Made by a program: the position numbers and the translations under genes
Notes under the pieces: model-generated
Told to the model about the DNA's origin: nothing
The model's input: only the letters and a program-made list of their open reading frames with translations
The model's database searches: none
Shown here: positions 45,301-57,226 of the stretch, piece by piece
Numbering within the stretch: the stretch's first letter is position 1
Layout of the letters: the number at the start of each line of letters is the position of its first letter
From: Erodium maritimum
Lineage: Eukaryota > Streptophyta > Magnoliopsida > Geraniales > Geraniaceae
Length of the DNA stretch: 64,000 nt
NCBI GenBank assembly: GCA_963921825.1
Contig: OY997596.1
Location: forward strand, 17,055,001-17,119,000
Direction of reading: 5' to 3'

Positions 45301-45420
45301 ATAATTATTTGTTAAACAAATTGATGGTTTTAAAGCGATTAATTCAAAAGGTTTGAAAAGGTTTTATTAAATTAAACGTTCGCGTTCCGGGTTCGGTTTT
45401 ACTGAATTTGGGGCGTGACA
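42384..45420 (+). repeat. Solo LTR B3 (3037 bp)
   Basis: TGTAAGAACCACTCCCGG to GGGGCGTGACA, perfect TSD TAGTT (42379-42383, 45421-45425). Donor-like ATACGGTAAGAACC (GT at 43121) and acceptor-like TTTTCCTACAG ending 45166. Hairpin units with GACAGGTCGACCGCCTGGCC (44691-44810). Palindrome near 45129-45146. Contains GGGGCTGTTGAGCCC hairpins near 44209. Confidence 0.93.
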
Positions 45421-46183
45421 TAGTTGGTTATGCTTTTGTTTCTGAATTTATGATTCGTGGACCTTGTGGGATCAACTTCCCTCGATGCCCTTGTATGCTG
45501 AAAAAAAGTATGTTGAAGCATTACCCTAAATAATGGAATTCAAAGACAATGTTTGATAGTGAGGGTTTCCCATTATACAGAAGACGGAATACGAGCATTA
45601 CAGTGTAAAAAAGTAGTGTCTATCTTGACAACCGAGATGTAGTACCGCACGACAGAAACATTTTGGTCAAGTATAATGCTCATATCAATGTGTAAGTCTG
45701 CAACCATCATCGAGCAATCAAATATCTGTTCAAATACCTCTATAAAGGTTCGGATAGTGCTATTCCCACATTCAAAAGAGACCAAATGGAACCTACACGT
45801 GGTGAAGTTAAACACTATCTAGACTGCAGATATATTTTTGCATCAGAGGCATGTTGGCGAATATTCCAATTTGATATCCATTACCGAATTTCATACTTTG
45901 AAAGGCTTCCCATTCCCTTACGTGCAAATCACTCTGTAATATTTCATGATGATCAGAGATCGGAGACAATCGTGAATACACCAGATTTAGAAAAGAGAAA
46001 ATTAACAGAGTGGATGGAAACCAATAAAAGAGATCCAGGAGCACGAAATTTAACATATGCATATTTTCCAAGTGAGAACGTCTAGAATGCTAAGAAAAAA
46101 CATGGCAACGTCGTCAAAGAGGATTTGATGTTGGAAGGATATATTTCCTACATCCTACATGTGGTGAAAAATACTATCTGCGA
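45421..46183 (+). pseudogene. Helitron Rep, two-tyrosine region
   Basis: Rejoins after B3: VGYAFVSEFMIRGPCGINFP, then IKYLFKYLYKGSDSA (about 45719-45763) with the YxxxY pair of the Helitron nuclease. The later frame 45786-46085 holds KHYLDCRYIFASEACWRIFQ, LPIPLRANHSVIFHDD and DPGARNLTYAYFP. Stops at about 45530, 45606 and 46083 show decay. Cut by B5 with TSD TGCGA. Confidence 0.87.
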
Positions 46184-49100
46184 TGTCACGCCCCAATTTC
46201 AGTAAACCGAACTCGGGACGCGAACGTTTTAAAAACATAGAAACACTTGAAACCTGTTTTCATTAAATCACTTTAAAATACCAGTTTAGTTCAAAAAAAT
46301 AATAATTACAACTTAAAAGACGTCCCAACACGTGGACAAAAGTACAAGGTATCCGTCACTAGACTCAAAAGACAAAACCCGGACTCCGCTCCTAGCTCCA
46401 CAAGCTTCGAGAGCTCACCTAGTCCGTCCCACGAACAGTACCTGTAGGAAAAGAAGCTAGGGGTGAGCGTTCGCTCACCACCACGGATAACAGACTGACT
46501 ACGGCATAATTAGCAGACAAAGCAAGTAACACCAACAACAACTCAACACCGGGGAACACCATCCCCAACCCAAGTACTCTAACTGAACATACACCCACTG
46601 TTGCCTTCCCTGACCAACTCGACACCCTGACACGTAAAGTAGACCCGACACAACCATTGACGACCTCTTCCAAGGACTCAAAAGAAAGTTACGCAACACC
46701 AAACAGCATCACAAGGGATTACACCCCAAACAAGATCACGAAGGATCGCACACCAAGCAAGATCACAAAGGATCGCAAACCAGCTGCCAAGAATGCTCAC
46801 GCCCTCCCGGGACTCTAACCCGGTCAGGCCAACCCAAGAATGCTGCAACTTACCGGGACTCTAACCCGTAAGCCAGCCGGAAAATGCTTGCACTTACCGA
46901 GACTCTAACTCGTAAGCCAGCCAAAGAATGCGTGCTACTTACCGGGACTCTAACCCGTAAGCCAGCCAAAGTATGCTCACAAACCCAAACCACAGACGTG
47001 CGACCAGGACCCCTTTATTGGCGGGCGGGCCCCCTACCCCGTCTGAACATGCAGACGCGTGTGCTCGTGGACCCCCGTTTCATGAAGCGGGCCCCCAACC
47101 TCAGGTAACCACAATCACAATCTCAATCACAAACATGATCGCAAGCAAGTTCAACACTCATAGGCACTCATGGCCACCAAGACACCAACAGTAAACTCGG
47201 ACTCAACAGCCCCACAGGCACTCACGGCCTCCCAAGACACACCGACAGTAAGACACGGACTCAACAACCCCACAGGCACTCACGGCCTCCCAAGACACAC
47301 CGATAGTAAGACACGGACTCAACAGCCCCACAGGCACTCACGGCCTCCCTAGACACCAACCATAAAACACGCTTGCAACTTACCGAGACTCTAACTCGTA
47401 AGCCAGCTAAAGGAAGCTTGCAACCCCCCGAGACTCTAACTCGGTCAGGCCAGCCAAAGACACCAACCTTAGTACACGGGCTCTCAAGGCCACCCAAAAC
47501 GCCAAAGGTAAAGACACGGGTTCAACAACCCCACGGGCACTCAAGGCCACCCAAAACTCAACAATAAAACACGCTTGCAACTTTCCGAGACTCTAACTCG
47601 TAAGCCAGCTAAAACACCAACAGTAAAGTACGGGCTCTCATGGCCACCCAAACACGAATAATAACACGGGCTCTCATGGCCACCCAAGACTCAACAATAA
47701 TAATACACGGGCTCTCAAGGCCACCCAAGACGCCAAAATAAACAATCAACCTCCGGCTTAACCCAAGCCTCCAACAGTCCTAATATCAACAGTTCACAAT
47801 CAACCTCCGGGCATGGTCATATGCCTCCAGTGCTCCTAATATCGATAAGTTCACAATCAACTTCCGGGCATGGTCATATGCTTCCAGTAAAACAATTATC
47901 GCTAAGTTCTCTGCTCCTACGACACTACTAAATGTCACATGCTTTTCTCATAACGCTACAATCCCGTATCATGCTTTTCTAATAATTGATAAGTTCCCGT
48001 AACATGCTTTTCTAATATTTAAATAAACCTATTCAACCCACGACACCCCGGTGTCACATGCAATTCTACTGTTAACTTTCCCCAGTCAGGGCCGAGATCC
48101 GGCTACTTTTCCCTACCTCGTGCGTGTTCTCCCAAAAGCCAAACCACGAGCTCCGGTGATGATCTCAGTCACTCACCCAGCTTTTCCTTGCCTCGGTCTG
48201 TGGCACGATCTAAAAGAACACAAATTCAAGGCACTTAACAACCCGCAGGAATAAACTGAAAATCATTAAACTCGATGCCCAAACTTAACCCCGATAATGT
48301 CGATCACTCCCAAACTTCCCAATTACTCGACATTGCCGATAAAGGACCCTTAAAGGACCGATTCGCCCGACATGGCGAATCTGCCCGGTTTTCAATAATT
48401 GCCTTCCGGGGCTCCAAAAGCCCCCGTTTTCGTTTCTACGGTCTTAGAATATTTCAAGGAACCCAACGCCCTTGACCGAATCGAATTCCGACTTCCGAGT
48501 CAATTAATTAAAGTATAAAGTTTCTAAAACCCGTTAATTACAACTTCTCCAATTTAATTCCAATTTTCGATTCGGTTTAGGATAAATGGCACGGGGAACG
48601 TTTTAAACCACCCGAACGATAAAACCCGAGCACCCGAGCACATGGGCCCCACACGGCCACAATGGAAAAATTCCCTTTTTGCCCCAAAACGTTCCTAACG
48701 AACCCCAAACCTCAACCATTCATCTTTAAACCAATTCTAACCAAAACCCAACCATAATCAAACCGATTAAACTCAAACCCTAAAATTTAAACGTATCAAA
48801 ACGAAAATCGGTTAGGTGCTCACCGTAGGGAATGACGACGGGATGACGAATCTTCAATCGTTGAGTCGATCGGTCGGTCGGATCGTCGGGAAATCACCAA
48901 AATCTCCCCTTTTCTCTCCTTCCCTTTCTCTCTCTTCTTTCTCTCTCCATTTCCTATTTTTCTGCTGAATTGCCGTGTATCACCTCCACATTTCCCTTTT
49001 AAATTGATTCAAACACTAACACATAGCAAAAAGACCAAAATGCCCTTCCTTTTCCTTTTGTCTTTTCTTTAAAGTCAAGGGTAAAGTTGTCCTCCCCTTT

Positions 49101-49553
49101 TCCTTCCACCACATTCATGACATGTGTCATGTGTGTCCCACACTTTTTCGGAAAATATCTTCTAGATATTTTTCAGTCAGATTCGCGAAATTCGGCTGTT
49201 TCGGGCCCCGAACGGGCACTTTTTCCAAGAAATTACGAAAATTCACGGGCTACAAGGAAACGACTCAACTAAGACCGTTGCGACGACGGCTAAGCTTTTT
49301 GGATCCAAAACGGTCCTCGAATGGACCAAAACGTCGCTCGGTTGACTTTTCCAACGAAAAGTCAACTTTTCCCAAATTGATCAGAAAGTTGCCCCGAGTC
49401 CCCCGGAACTCACTTTGGTCGATATCGGGGTCAACTTAAGTCCGGTATGACCCTCGGGGTCAAATTTAGGTTCAATTAAGTGACTGACCAAAAATTTTAA
49501 ATTTTCCTGTTTTTCGCAGATTTGACTGGCGTTGACCGGGAGTGGTTATTACA
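46184..49553 (-). repeat. Solo LTR B5, minus orientation (3370 bp)
   Basis: On the minus strand TGTAATAACCACTCCCGG (49553) to GGGGCGTGACA (46184), perfect TSD TGCGA (46179-46183, 49554-49558). Contains the palindrome (46465-46482), TTAGAGT-loop hairpin units (46802-46975), GCCCGTG repeats, and a GTGAGC donor-like site following CCCTACG (minus strand, near 48825). Confidence 0.93.
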
Positions 49554-51350
49554 TGCGAACTATGCTTCTAAAAGTCAAGGGATCCACATCTTATGAAGAT
49601 ATACGAACAGTGAATGATACATTATATCCTACCTATCAAGTGCATGTTCTGCCCTTGGAATTCTTGACAATGATACAAATTGTTTGAAAGAAGCTACAAC
49701 ATAGGCATCTGGATATGAACTTTGTCGTTTATTTGAAACAAATAATAGATTAATAGTAGAGGAACTTGATTACAATATTGAAGAACAACAACTCCTACAT
49801 GCAAAGCTTTTTCACGGGTTAAATCAATATCAATTAACTGCATACACATAGATTTTGGATTCAGTTGATAACAACAAGGGGACACTTTTCTTCATTCAAG
49901 GCCATGGCAGAACAGGGAAAACATATTTGTGGAACACAATTATCTCCAGATTTAGATAAACTAGAAAGATTGTATTGGCAGTTGCTTCAACTGGTATTTC
50001 AGCACTACTGTTACCAAATGGTAGAACTGGACATTCAAGGTTTCGAAATCCAATCAATGTTTCTGAGACATCTACGTGTGGCATTAAACAAAAAAATTAT
50101 CTTACTGAATTGCTCAAGGCCACATCTTTGATCATTTGGGATGAAGCACCAATGACACATAAACATTGTTTTGAAGCTCTTAATAGAAGTCTCAGAGACA
50201 TCCTCCGAACATTAGACGAAGCTAATGAGCACAAACCATTTAGAGGAATAACATTTGTTTGCGGGGGGATTTTAGACAAATTTTGGTTGTTATAAGTAAA
50301 GGAAATCGCCAAGATGTAGTCTCAGCGTCCCTAAAGTGTTCATATCTGTGGCCCTATTTTCAAGTTCACGAACTCCTGGAAAATATGAGATTGCAAAAGC
50401 CAAATATTACAAAAGAGGATAAACAAAAGATCACTTCTTTCGATAAGTGGATGCCCGACATAGGAAATGGTTCCACGTTTGAATGCAAAAGAGATGAAAC
50501 CATACAAATTCCAAGCAACATCACCACATTCAAGGGAACAAATCCTTTAGATTCATTAATTAACCATGTTTATCCATTTTTTTTGTAGGTTTTCTGACTC
50601 CAAATACGTTGCAGAACGGGCTATACTAACCCCCAAGAATGACGTGGTTCAACTTGTGAATGATACGATGTTAGAAAAAATTCCGGGGCAAGGAACAACG
50701 TATTTAAGTGCTGATACAGTATGCAAGGGGAGTGCAAGGGCTGCAGAAGAAGACCTTTTGTATCCAACTGGATTCTTAAACAGTCTCAACTTTCCAAACA
50801 TTCCACCTCATCAACATCATCTAAAGATTGGTTGCCCAGTCATGGTACTTTGAAATCTCAATCAAACAGAAGGATTATGCAATGGTACAAGGATTGTCAT
50901 AACATTACTAGGTAAGTGGTCAATACGTGGTGTGACATTTTAACAGGAAAGCATCAAGGAAAAATTGTTACAATTCCACGAATTGTAATGTCTCCAAATG
51001 ATAACAAATGACCTTTCAAACTCAAGCGAAGACAACTACTTATAGTACCCTGTTACACAATGACTATTAACAAAATCCAAGGTCAATCTCTCAATGTTGT
51101 TGGATTGTACTTACCGAAACAGGTATAAAATGTGACTTATTTATTACTTGTTTATGCCTTCTCCTAACACATTTATTGTTATATAGGTATTTACTCATGA
51201 GCAGCTATATGTGGCCGTTTCTAGAGTGATATCACCAGAAGGCTTGGTAATTGTCAATGTTAATGAAGAATTTGAAGACACAAAACTTATCACAAATGTT
51301 GTTTACCATGAGGTTTTAACAACAACAAATATTTGACATGCTAAATCTAA
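49554..51350 (+). pseudogene. Helitron Pif1-like helicase part
   Basis: Rejoins after B5 as YLRMLLLKVKG, then the helicase. P-loop FIQGHGRTGKTYLWNT is near 49890-49937 (GX4GKT kept). Motifs SLIIWDEAPM (about 50130), FRGITFVCGGDFRQILVVI (with a frameshift near 50266), YVAERAILTPKNDVVQLVND (50597) and LKIGCPVMVL..NLNQTEGLCNGTRIV (about 50821-50905) follow. The C-terminal part has MTINKIQGQSLNVVGLYLP (about 51060), a GT-AG intron (near 51123-51186), then VFTHEQLYVAVSRVISPEGL. Together with Rep this is the rolling-circle transposase. Many stops and frameshifts; clearly non-functional. Confidence 0.9.
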
Positions 51351-51815
51351 CACAAAGGTATGTAATTTTCAAATTTGTACTTTATTAAGAAATTATTTTA
51401 CATCAAAATCTTACTCTATACTACAATGCAGGTCAAAGACTGCATGCTTATTTGCAAAGGGTTTCCACAATCACATTGTAACATTGCATTTATTACTTAA
51501 GGTATGCATTAATATCCATGATAAGTCCAAGCTATAATACATTTATGCATTCTAATAATAACCTTTGTCATAATACAGGATCAACAAGGTTTTCAAACTG
51601 TTATTTACTCATTGAACAGTTCAAGTTGTAACTATTAGGATGAAACAACATTTTATAATGTTCTATGTGAAACAAAGAACATTCATATGTTATATTATCA
51701 ATACACTCTATTACACATAGGAGTGGTTTTTCTAATTCATCGCGTATTTGATTACATACATGTTAATTACAATTTGTTATTTAATCATGCAATCTATAAC
51801 AATTAAGTAAGCCTA

Positions 51816-51847
51816 GCACCACGCGTTAGCGCGGTGCAAAAACCTAG
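51816..51847 (+). other. Helitron 3' terminus: hairpin plus CTAG
   Basis: GCACCACGCGTTAGCGCGGTGC can fold (GCACC(A)CGCG pairs with CGCGGTGC, loop TTAG). It is followed by AAAAAC and CTAG with host T next. Hairpin plus CTRR immediately 5' of T is the diagnostic Helitron 3' end. Confidence 0.85.
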
Positions 51848-52205
51848 TTTAAATGAAATAAATATTAATAAATTTTGAAAAATAAATAATTTGAAATGAA
51901 AAATTACAAAAAAAAAAACCTTGTGTATACATTTATGATAAGTTTTAATGATGATCTACTCTAAAGGAAAAATATCATTTTTTTTTATTTTCTTGAAGTC
52001 ACATTATTAATTTCCATCACAGATAATCGATTTTATAAATCAAAAAATGAATATTATTTATTAAAAATATAAATCGAAAGTCTTTGGGAAATATGTTGCT
52101 ACTTTACTCTTTAATTATTTATATTAACTTATTTAAAATGAGAGTTGGTCCGGTGAGTTTCTTTTTAGGAGTCATTTTGAGGTTACGCCGGTTCTTACTC
52201 GGGTT
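51848..52205. other. AT-rich flank, nothing recognised
   Basis: Very AT-rich, with A and T runs, right of the Helitron end. No gene or element boundary visible. Confidence 0.5.
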
Positions 52206-52220
52206 CGGTGAGTACTATCG

Positions 52221-53471
52221 CCATGAGAACCCGTACTTTACTGTTGGTGTTTTAGCTGGATTACGAGTTAGAGTCTCGGTAAGTTGCAAGCGTGTTTTAT
52301 TGTTGAGTTTTGGGTGGCCATGAGTACCCGTGGGGTTGTTGAACCCGTGTCTTTACCTTTGGTGTTTTGGGCGGTCTTGAGAGCCGTGTACTAAGGTTGG
52401 TGTCTTTGGTTGGCCTGACCGAGTTAGAGTCTCGAGGGGGTTGCAAGCTTTCTTTAGTTGGCTTACGAGTTAGAGTCTCGGTAAGTTGCAAGCGTGTTTT
52501 ATGGTGTGTCTTGGGAGGCCGTGAGTGCCTGTGGGGCTGTTGAGTCCGAGTTTTACTGTTGGTGTCTTGGTGGCCATGAGTGCCTATGAGTGTTGAACCT
52601 GTGTTGTTACTGGTTGTTGATTTTGTTTGTGATTGTGATTGTGGTTACCGGAGGTTGGGGGCCCGCTTCCTGAAACGGGGGTCCACGAGCACACGCGTCT
52701 GCATGTTCAGACGGGGTAGGGGGCCCGCCCGCCAATAAAGGGGTCCTGGCCGCGCGTGTGTGGTTTGGGTTTGTGAGGATACTTTGGCTGGCTTACGGGT
52801 TAGAGTCCCGGTAAGTTGCACGCATACTTTGGCTGGCTTACGGGTTAGAGTCCTGGTAAGTGCAAGCATTTTTCGGCTGGCTTATGGGTTAGAGTCCCGG
52901 TAAGTTGCAGCATTCTTGGGTTGGCCTGACCGGGTTAGAGTCCCGGGAGGGCGTTCTTGGCAGCTGGTTTGCGATCCTTTGCGATCTTGTTTGGTATTGC
53001 GTGGTTGTCAGTCGTGTCTTTGGAGGAGGTCGTCAATCGTAGTGTGAGGTCTACATCACGTGTCCGAATGTTGAGTCAGTTGAGGAAGGTACTGGTCGTG
53101 TGTGTGTCTTTTGGGTCGTGGTTGGTGTCACCGGCTTTGTCTGCTAAGTATGCCGTAGTCAGTCTGTTATTCGTGGTGGTGAGCGAACGCTCACCCCTAG
53201 CTGCTTTTCCTACAGGTACCGTTCGTGGGACGGACTAGGTGAGCTCTCGAAGCTTGTGGAGCTAGGAGCGGAGTCCGGGTTTTGTCTTTTTAGTCTAGCG
53301 ACGGATACCTCGCCTTTTTGTCCGCTTGTGGGACATTGATGTTGATTTGTAATTATCCTTTGTTGAACTAAATTGTTATTGTAAATTGTTTTAATGGAAA
53401 TGTTTTCAAAGTGTTTTCTTATTCTAAACATTCGCGTCCCGAGTTCGGTTTACTGAAATTGGGGCGTGACA
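52221..53471 (+). repeat. Truncated LTR (family A/B 3' part)
   Basis: Begins abruptly within the AGAACCCGTACTTTACTGTTGG repeat region, continues through the hairpin units, palindrome near 53178 and acceptor-like site, and ends GGGGCGTGACA at 53471. The U3 and promoter half is absent and no primer-binding site follows, so it is a 5'-truncated solo or 3' LTR. Confidence 0.85.
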
Positions 53472-53954
53472 ATCCGAGGGTGATTTGGGGCTGGTGTGTT
53501 GTGGGTGAAGATGCATGAATTACTAAGTTCCTTTGGAACCAGGGGATTCGCCCCATTTACCCTCAGGTACCGTTCATCGAGTCGGGCGAGACGTTTGTCG
53601 ATGGCCTCTTGAGAAACTACTCAACTGTCGGGGTTTTTTGTTTTTTTCCCTTTCGTGTTTTGGCCCTTTAGCTATTTTTAGAGAGTTTTTTGTTATTTTT
53701 TATGTATTATTTTCTTGGTCTCCTGTTCCGGTTTCTAACCGGTTTGGTTGTTTGGATCCGAGTAGAAAATAGGCAAGAGGCGCTTGTTCGCTTTACGCTT
53801 GTTTATTGTTTTTTGGTTTTTCAGGCTTGTATGCCTCGTTGCTTTTTCGAGCTGTTTTGGTATTGGAATGATCCCTCTATGAGGTTGATCTCCTGCCTTG
53901 TTTTCCTGTCTTAGGAGAGCAAAGGTTTAATAAAATTTTCGCTTATAAAAAAAA
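53472..53954 (+). mobile_element. Probable LINE 3' tail (5'-truncated)
   Basis: Low-complexity T-rich sequence ending GGTTTAATAAAATTTTCGCT then an A-run (53947-53954), a form typical of plant L1-type 3' UTRs. No RT domain remains. The start is undefined because the LTR end abuts it. Confidence 0.5.
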
Positions 53955-55010
53955 CCTGGTATTACTTGGATTTGGTTTTTTCTTTAATAACATTTTCTGC
54001 CCTGATAAAAAAAATGAGTCATAGTTTCCGGGTTCATATCTAATCATTGGTCGATTTTAGCAGTTTAATCTCTCTCAACTTCTCAACATTGAGAGAAGAC
54101 TACTCCCAAATTAACACTATTCCAATTTGATCTAAAAAATCAACTCGATTTCGATTTGGTGTTACGGCACCACCAGTTTCACACCACGCATATTTGGGTT
54201 CAAAACTGTTGACCCTCCCTTTAACGCCTGACCCCCTCAACATAGAATAGTATTGTCAAATTAAATGCCTATGTGTCATCTAGGGAGTTTTCTCAAAATA
54301 ATAATATTACATTCTTACTTCTAGTCACCTCAACTCCTAGAAAATATTTCAATACTTCTAAGTCTTTGGTATGGAACAAAATGTGCAGAAAAGACTTCAG
54401 AGATGAAATAACTAGATTATTGTTGCTAGTGTTACGGGACCAAATTCGACCACTTGATCCATGTGACTCACAAACTTATACAAGTCTCTTTCCCGAGCTT
54501 TGCAAGACATTGTGATCAGCCTAACCATCTGCGGAAGCAGAACGAAACACGATCACAATATGAACAAGAAAGGAAAAAGATGAGAGTTCACTTAAATGAA
54601 AGTTTTTTACATTTATTTTATAAAGAAATGAGTGATTAAAAATGAGGTCTTTTATCACTTTTATACTAATTCAATGAGTCTTTTAAGTTCTCATGGTTAC
54701 ACAAAATAAGATATTCAAATTCAAAAAAAGTTTGAATTTAAATTCAAATTCAAATGGTATTATGACTTTGTCTTGGTCAAATGAAGAGATAACCTACCCA
54801 TTTTTTTCTCCTTCTTATCCACACACCAATGTAGCATTTCTTTTCTCAATTTGTGCTCTTTTTTCGTGCCCTGTGGCATGCACGTATCTTGACCACATCA
54901 AGCACCTCTCATGGGCCTTGACCACTTCAAATTTATGCCATTTCCCCTTGGTCGTGTCCTCTTTGTTGCCAGCATATGCCACGTATCTACCCATGACCGA
55001 GTCAACCTTC
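53955..55010. other. No gene recognised
   Basis: Mixed sequence with short open frames (up to about 108 codons) lacking family features. A second A-run after CCCTGAT at about 54006 could be another short retroposon tail. Direct ATTTAAATTCAAATT words occur near 54715-54755. Confidence 0.4.
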
Positions 55011-55214
55011 GGTTTGTGACAACCTCCCCCACCAAAATAAGCAATTGCCCCAATGCTCGGTTTCCCTTGCCAAGTGTTCTAATGTCCTTGCTTTGTGGTA
55101 CCTCCATTGAGCTCTCCATGATAAAACATTCATTAGTGTTACCCAATAGGTCGTACCCCCATAAGTCTTCACTAAATGTACTTATAAGTCCCATCAACAC
55201 CAACTCCTTATCTT

Positions 55215-55590
55215 AAGAAGCTTTATGCCTCAGTGTGAGCTTCTTGGACAACTCACAAAACGGAATGCCTTGAGCTCGACCAAAAGCTCTCCCGCCATCT
55301 CGGGAATCCCGTCTTTCTTCTTCACCTCTTTGTCGCCGCCTTTGACTCCAAGAAAGGTAGAATAAGAAGGATTCGTAGAATCAAAATTAGATTGAATAGA
55401 CACAAACATATTACCTCCATGATTGTCCTCTTAAACCCGTCCCAATGTTTCCTCTTAGAAGTACGATCCAGGAATGTCATTCTCATCATGACACCTTTTC
55501 GTCACTTCTTACCCAACTTGACGTCCTTCAAGATGGTCCTTAATGTGGACATACATTGCATCGATTCTAGATGCTTTTAGCCCACATTCT
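55215..55590 (-). pseudogene. Gypsy pol spacer relic (copy 1)
   Basis: On the minus strand MFVSIQSNFDSTNPSYSTFL and KDGIPEMAGELLVELKA align with the relic at 60723-60977, and both resemble the stretch between protease and RT in gypsy pol (TFLA.., VPxxVxELLxEFKD). No RT follows it. Stops and frameshifts present. Confidence 0.5.
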
Positions 55591-55599
55591 TGAGCTTTA

Positions 55600-57030
55600 T
55601 AGTCCCGAAATTGTATAATTTGGTCCATTTTTATCTCTATACTCGTACTTTATCTCTCATTGTGTTTTATAGGTGCTTTGATCGAAAAAAGGGCAAAAAT
55701 AAAGAAAAATCCGGTTTTAGGAGTTTTGGAAGCTGACTGATCTTGCGAAGGGCGTAACTCCCTCATACGAACTCTGAACTGCTTCATATAATATATCAAA
55801 TCGAAGAGAATTCAAAGATCTACAACTTTTGTCAAGGGACCGTCACTGTCTGTATACGGGAAGGTTCCCGTTCCGGGCCTCATTCCGGCCCGTTTTTGGG
55901 CCCATTCCGAGCCTCTCTCCGGGCCACGCGCGTCAGGCCTTCTCCCAGCTCCGTTTTCTGCATAAAAATAGGAAATTTCCTCATTCCAAAAGAAAATTTA
56001 CTTATTCCAATTCCAATTTTGAGGAGGCAAAGAGGTCTTGAAGTCCTATATCTAGAGGAGCATCCATTAAGAAAAGGAGATCTTGTATTGGGCATAATTT
56101 CAGAGAGATTGAGAGTTAGGGCTTGAGTTTTGGTGAGAGATAAGTGCTTAGGAGAAAATACTGAAAGTGATACTCGAGATTTATCATCAATTCGGTATTT
56201 GTATCAACTTTACTTTGCAATTATGTTTATCTCTTATTTTTCTTCATCTTTGTGTTCTTCCTTCTTCTCCGTGAACTAAATTTCCATTGATCTAGGGCTA
56301 GGGGAAACAATATGATGAAATAATTCAAAGCTTTCGTATTTACTATGTGTAATTTATGTTTCGGTTATTGTTTGCATAATTTACACTTAATGTTTTGTCA
56401 ACTTGATCACTTGATAGATGTTTAGGTTTCAGCATTCAACAATTGAGAGATGAGAATTGCTAAAAGGACTAAGGATTATGCAACTCGGGTTTAAATTTAG
56501 TCTCTAATAAAGTTAGGTTAACACGAGTGCAATAGCCATAGGATTACAACCCCGAAAGCTAGAGAAATTCACGAATCTTAATGCTTTATGTCTCTCTACA
56601 CCTAGATTAGAAATAACTAGGCGGTTACATTATAATAGGGTCTTAGTTCGATCGAGATATGTTTAGGACTAATTGAGAGAATTTTCGCTTCCTTTAAACC
56701 AACCTTGTTTGCACATATAAATATGAATGTCAGCGAATTATTAGTTATATTGTAACCCCGTAAAAAGTCCTAGATCACTTTTTCTTCTGAATCTCACAAC
56801 ACCTTATATTTTTTCCTCGTACTTGATTTCAATTTCCTTTACTTGTATTTCAAAATTGTTATTTACATTTTCAAAAACCAAAAGTAATCTTTTCAGAAAC
56901 AGACTAACAAACAGATTTTAAATCAAGTGACTATTTTATTGCTCCCGTAGGTACGATAACCGGACTTGAACCGATTTACTACTTGACGACCAATGCGCTT
57001 TCCACACCCTTTTTGTGAGTTAATTCTCAG
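55600..57030 (+). repeat. Possible Tat/Athila-type LTR or leader (uncertain)
   Basis: AT-rich 1.4 kb with an abrupt GC-rich patch (55860-55950), a TTAGGGCTTGAG start-like region (56115), AGGGCTAGGGGAAAC (56290), and near the end CTCCCGTAGGTACGATAACC then GGACTTGAACCGATTTACTA (56941-56980). That phrase is typical of the region just before or in the end of Tat/Athila leaders. No coding frame. Boundaries and duplication not found. Confidence 0.3.
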
Positions 57031-57034
57031 GGCG

Positions 57035-57226
57035 TCAGTCTTCTTTTGAGGGATTATGTGAGTTGTGGTCGTCCATTACAGGATCCATTAGTTTGGCCCG
57101 ACCCAAAGGATCTACTTTCGTGTAACGTTGTCGATGAAGACCCATGAACACATTTCTCCACTTGGTCCATACCTTTGTTGAGAAGTTCTCGTCCCTCCAC
57201 ACCACTTTAAGCCACTTGACCCTCAT
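57035..57226 (-). pseudogene. Minus-strand relic left of B6
   Basis: Open minus-strand stretch (MRVKWLKVVWRDENFSTKVW and on, ending PSKED-stop) that continued into the relic at 60662-61770 before B6 inserted. Function not recognised. Confidence 0.4.

Larger units (their letters stand above)
26362..51847 (+). mobile_element. Helitron, about 25.5 kb with nested insertions
   Basis: A 5' end A|TCTTAATACTACTATAAAA (TC at 26362) and a 3' end with a hairpin (51816-51837) about six bases before CTAG (51844-51847) followed by T, which is the Helitron A|T insertion rule. Inside are exons of a Helitron Rep/Pif1-like helicase protein that rejoin exactly across four LTR insertions (B2, D with B4 inside, B3, B5). 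Without insertions it would be about 12 kb. Premature stops and frameshifts make it inactive. The 3' end and coding parts are strong; the exact 5' end is a motif-based choice. Confidence 0.85.

Noticed and set aside
53533..53914. Short membrane-like ORFs
   Set aside because: T-rich low-complexity sequence gives Phe/Leu-rich frames; the context is a LINE tail.
56941..56980. tRNA-like GGACTTGAACCG
   Set aside because: Isolated T-arm-like word without other tRNA arms; the phrase is better known from the ends of Tat/Athila-type leaders.
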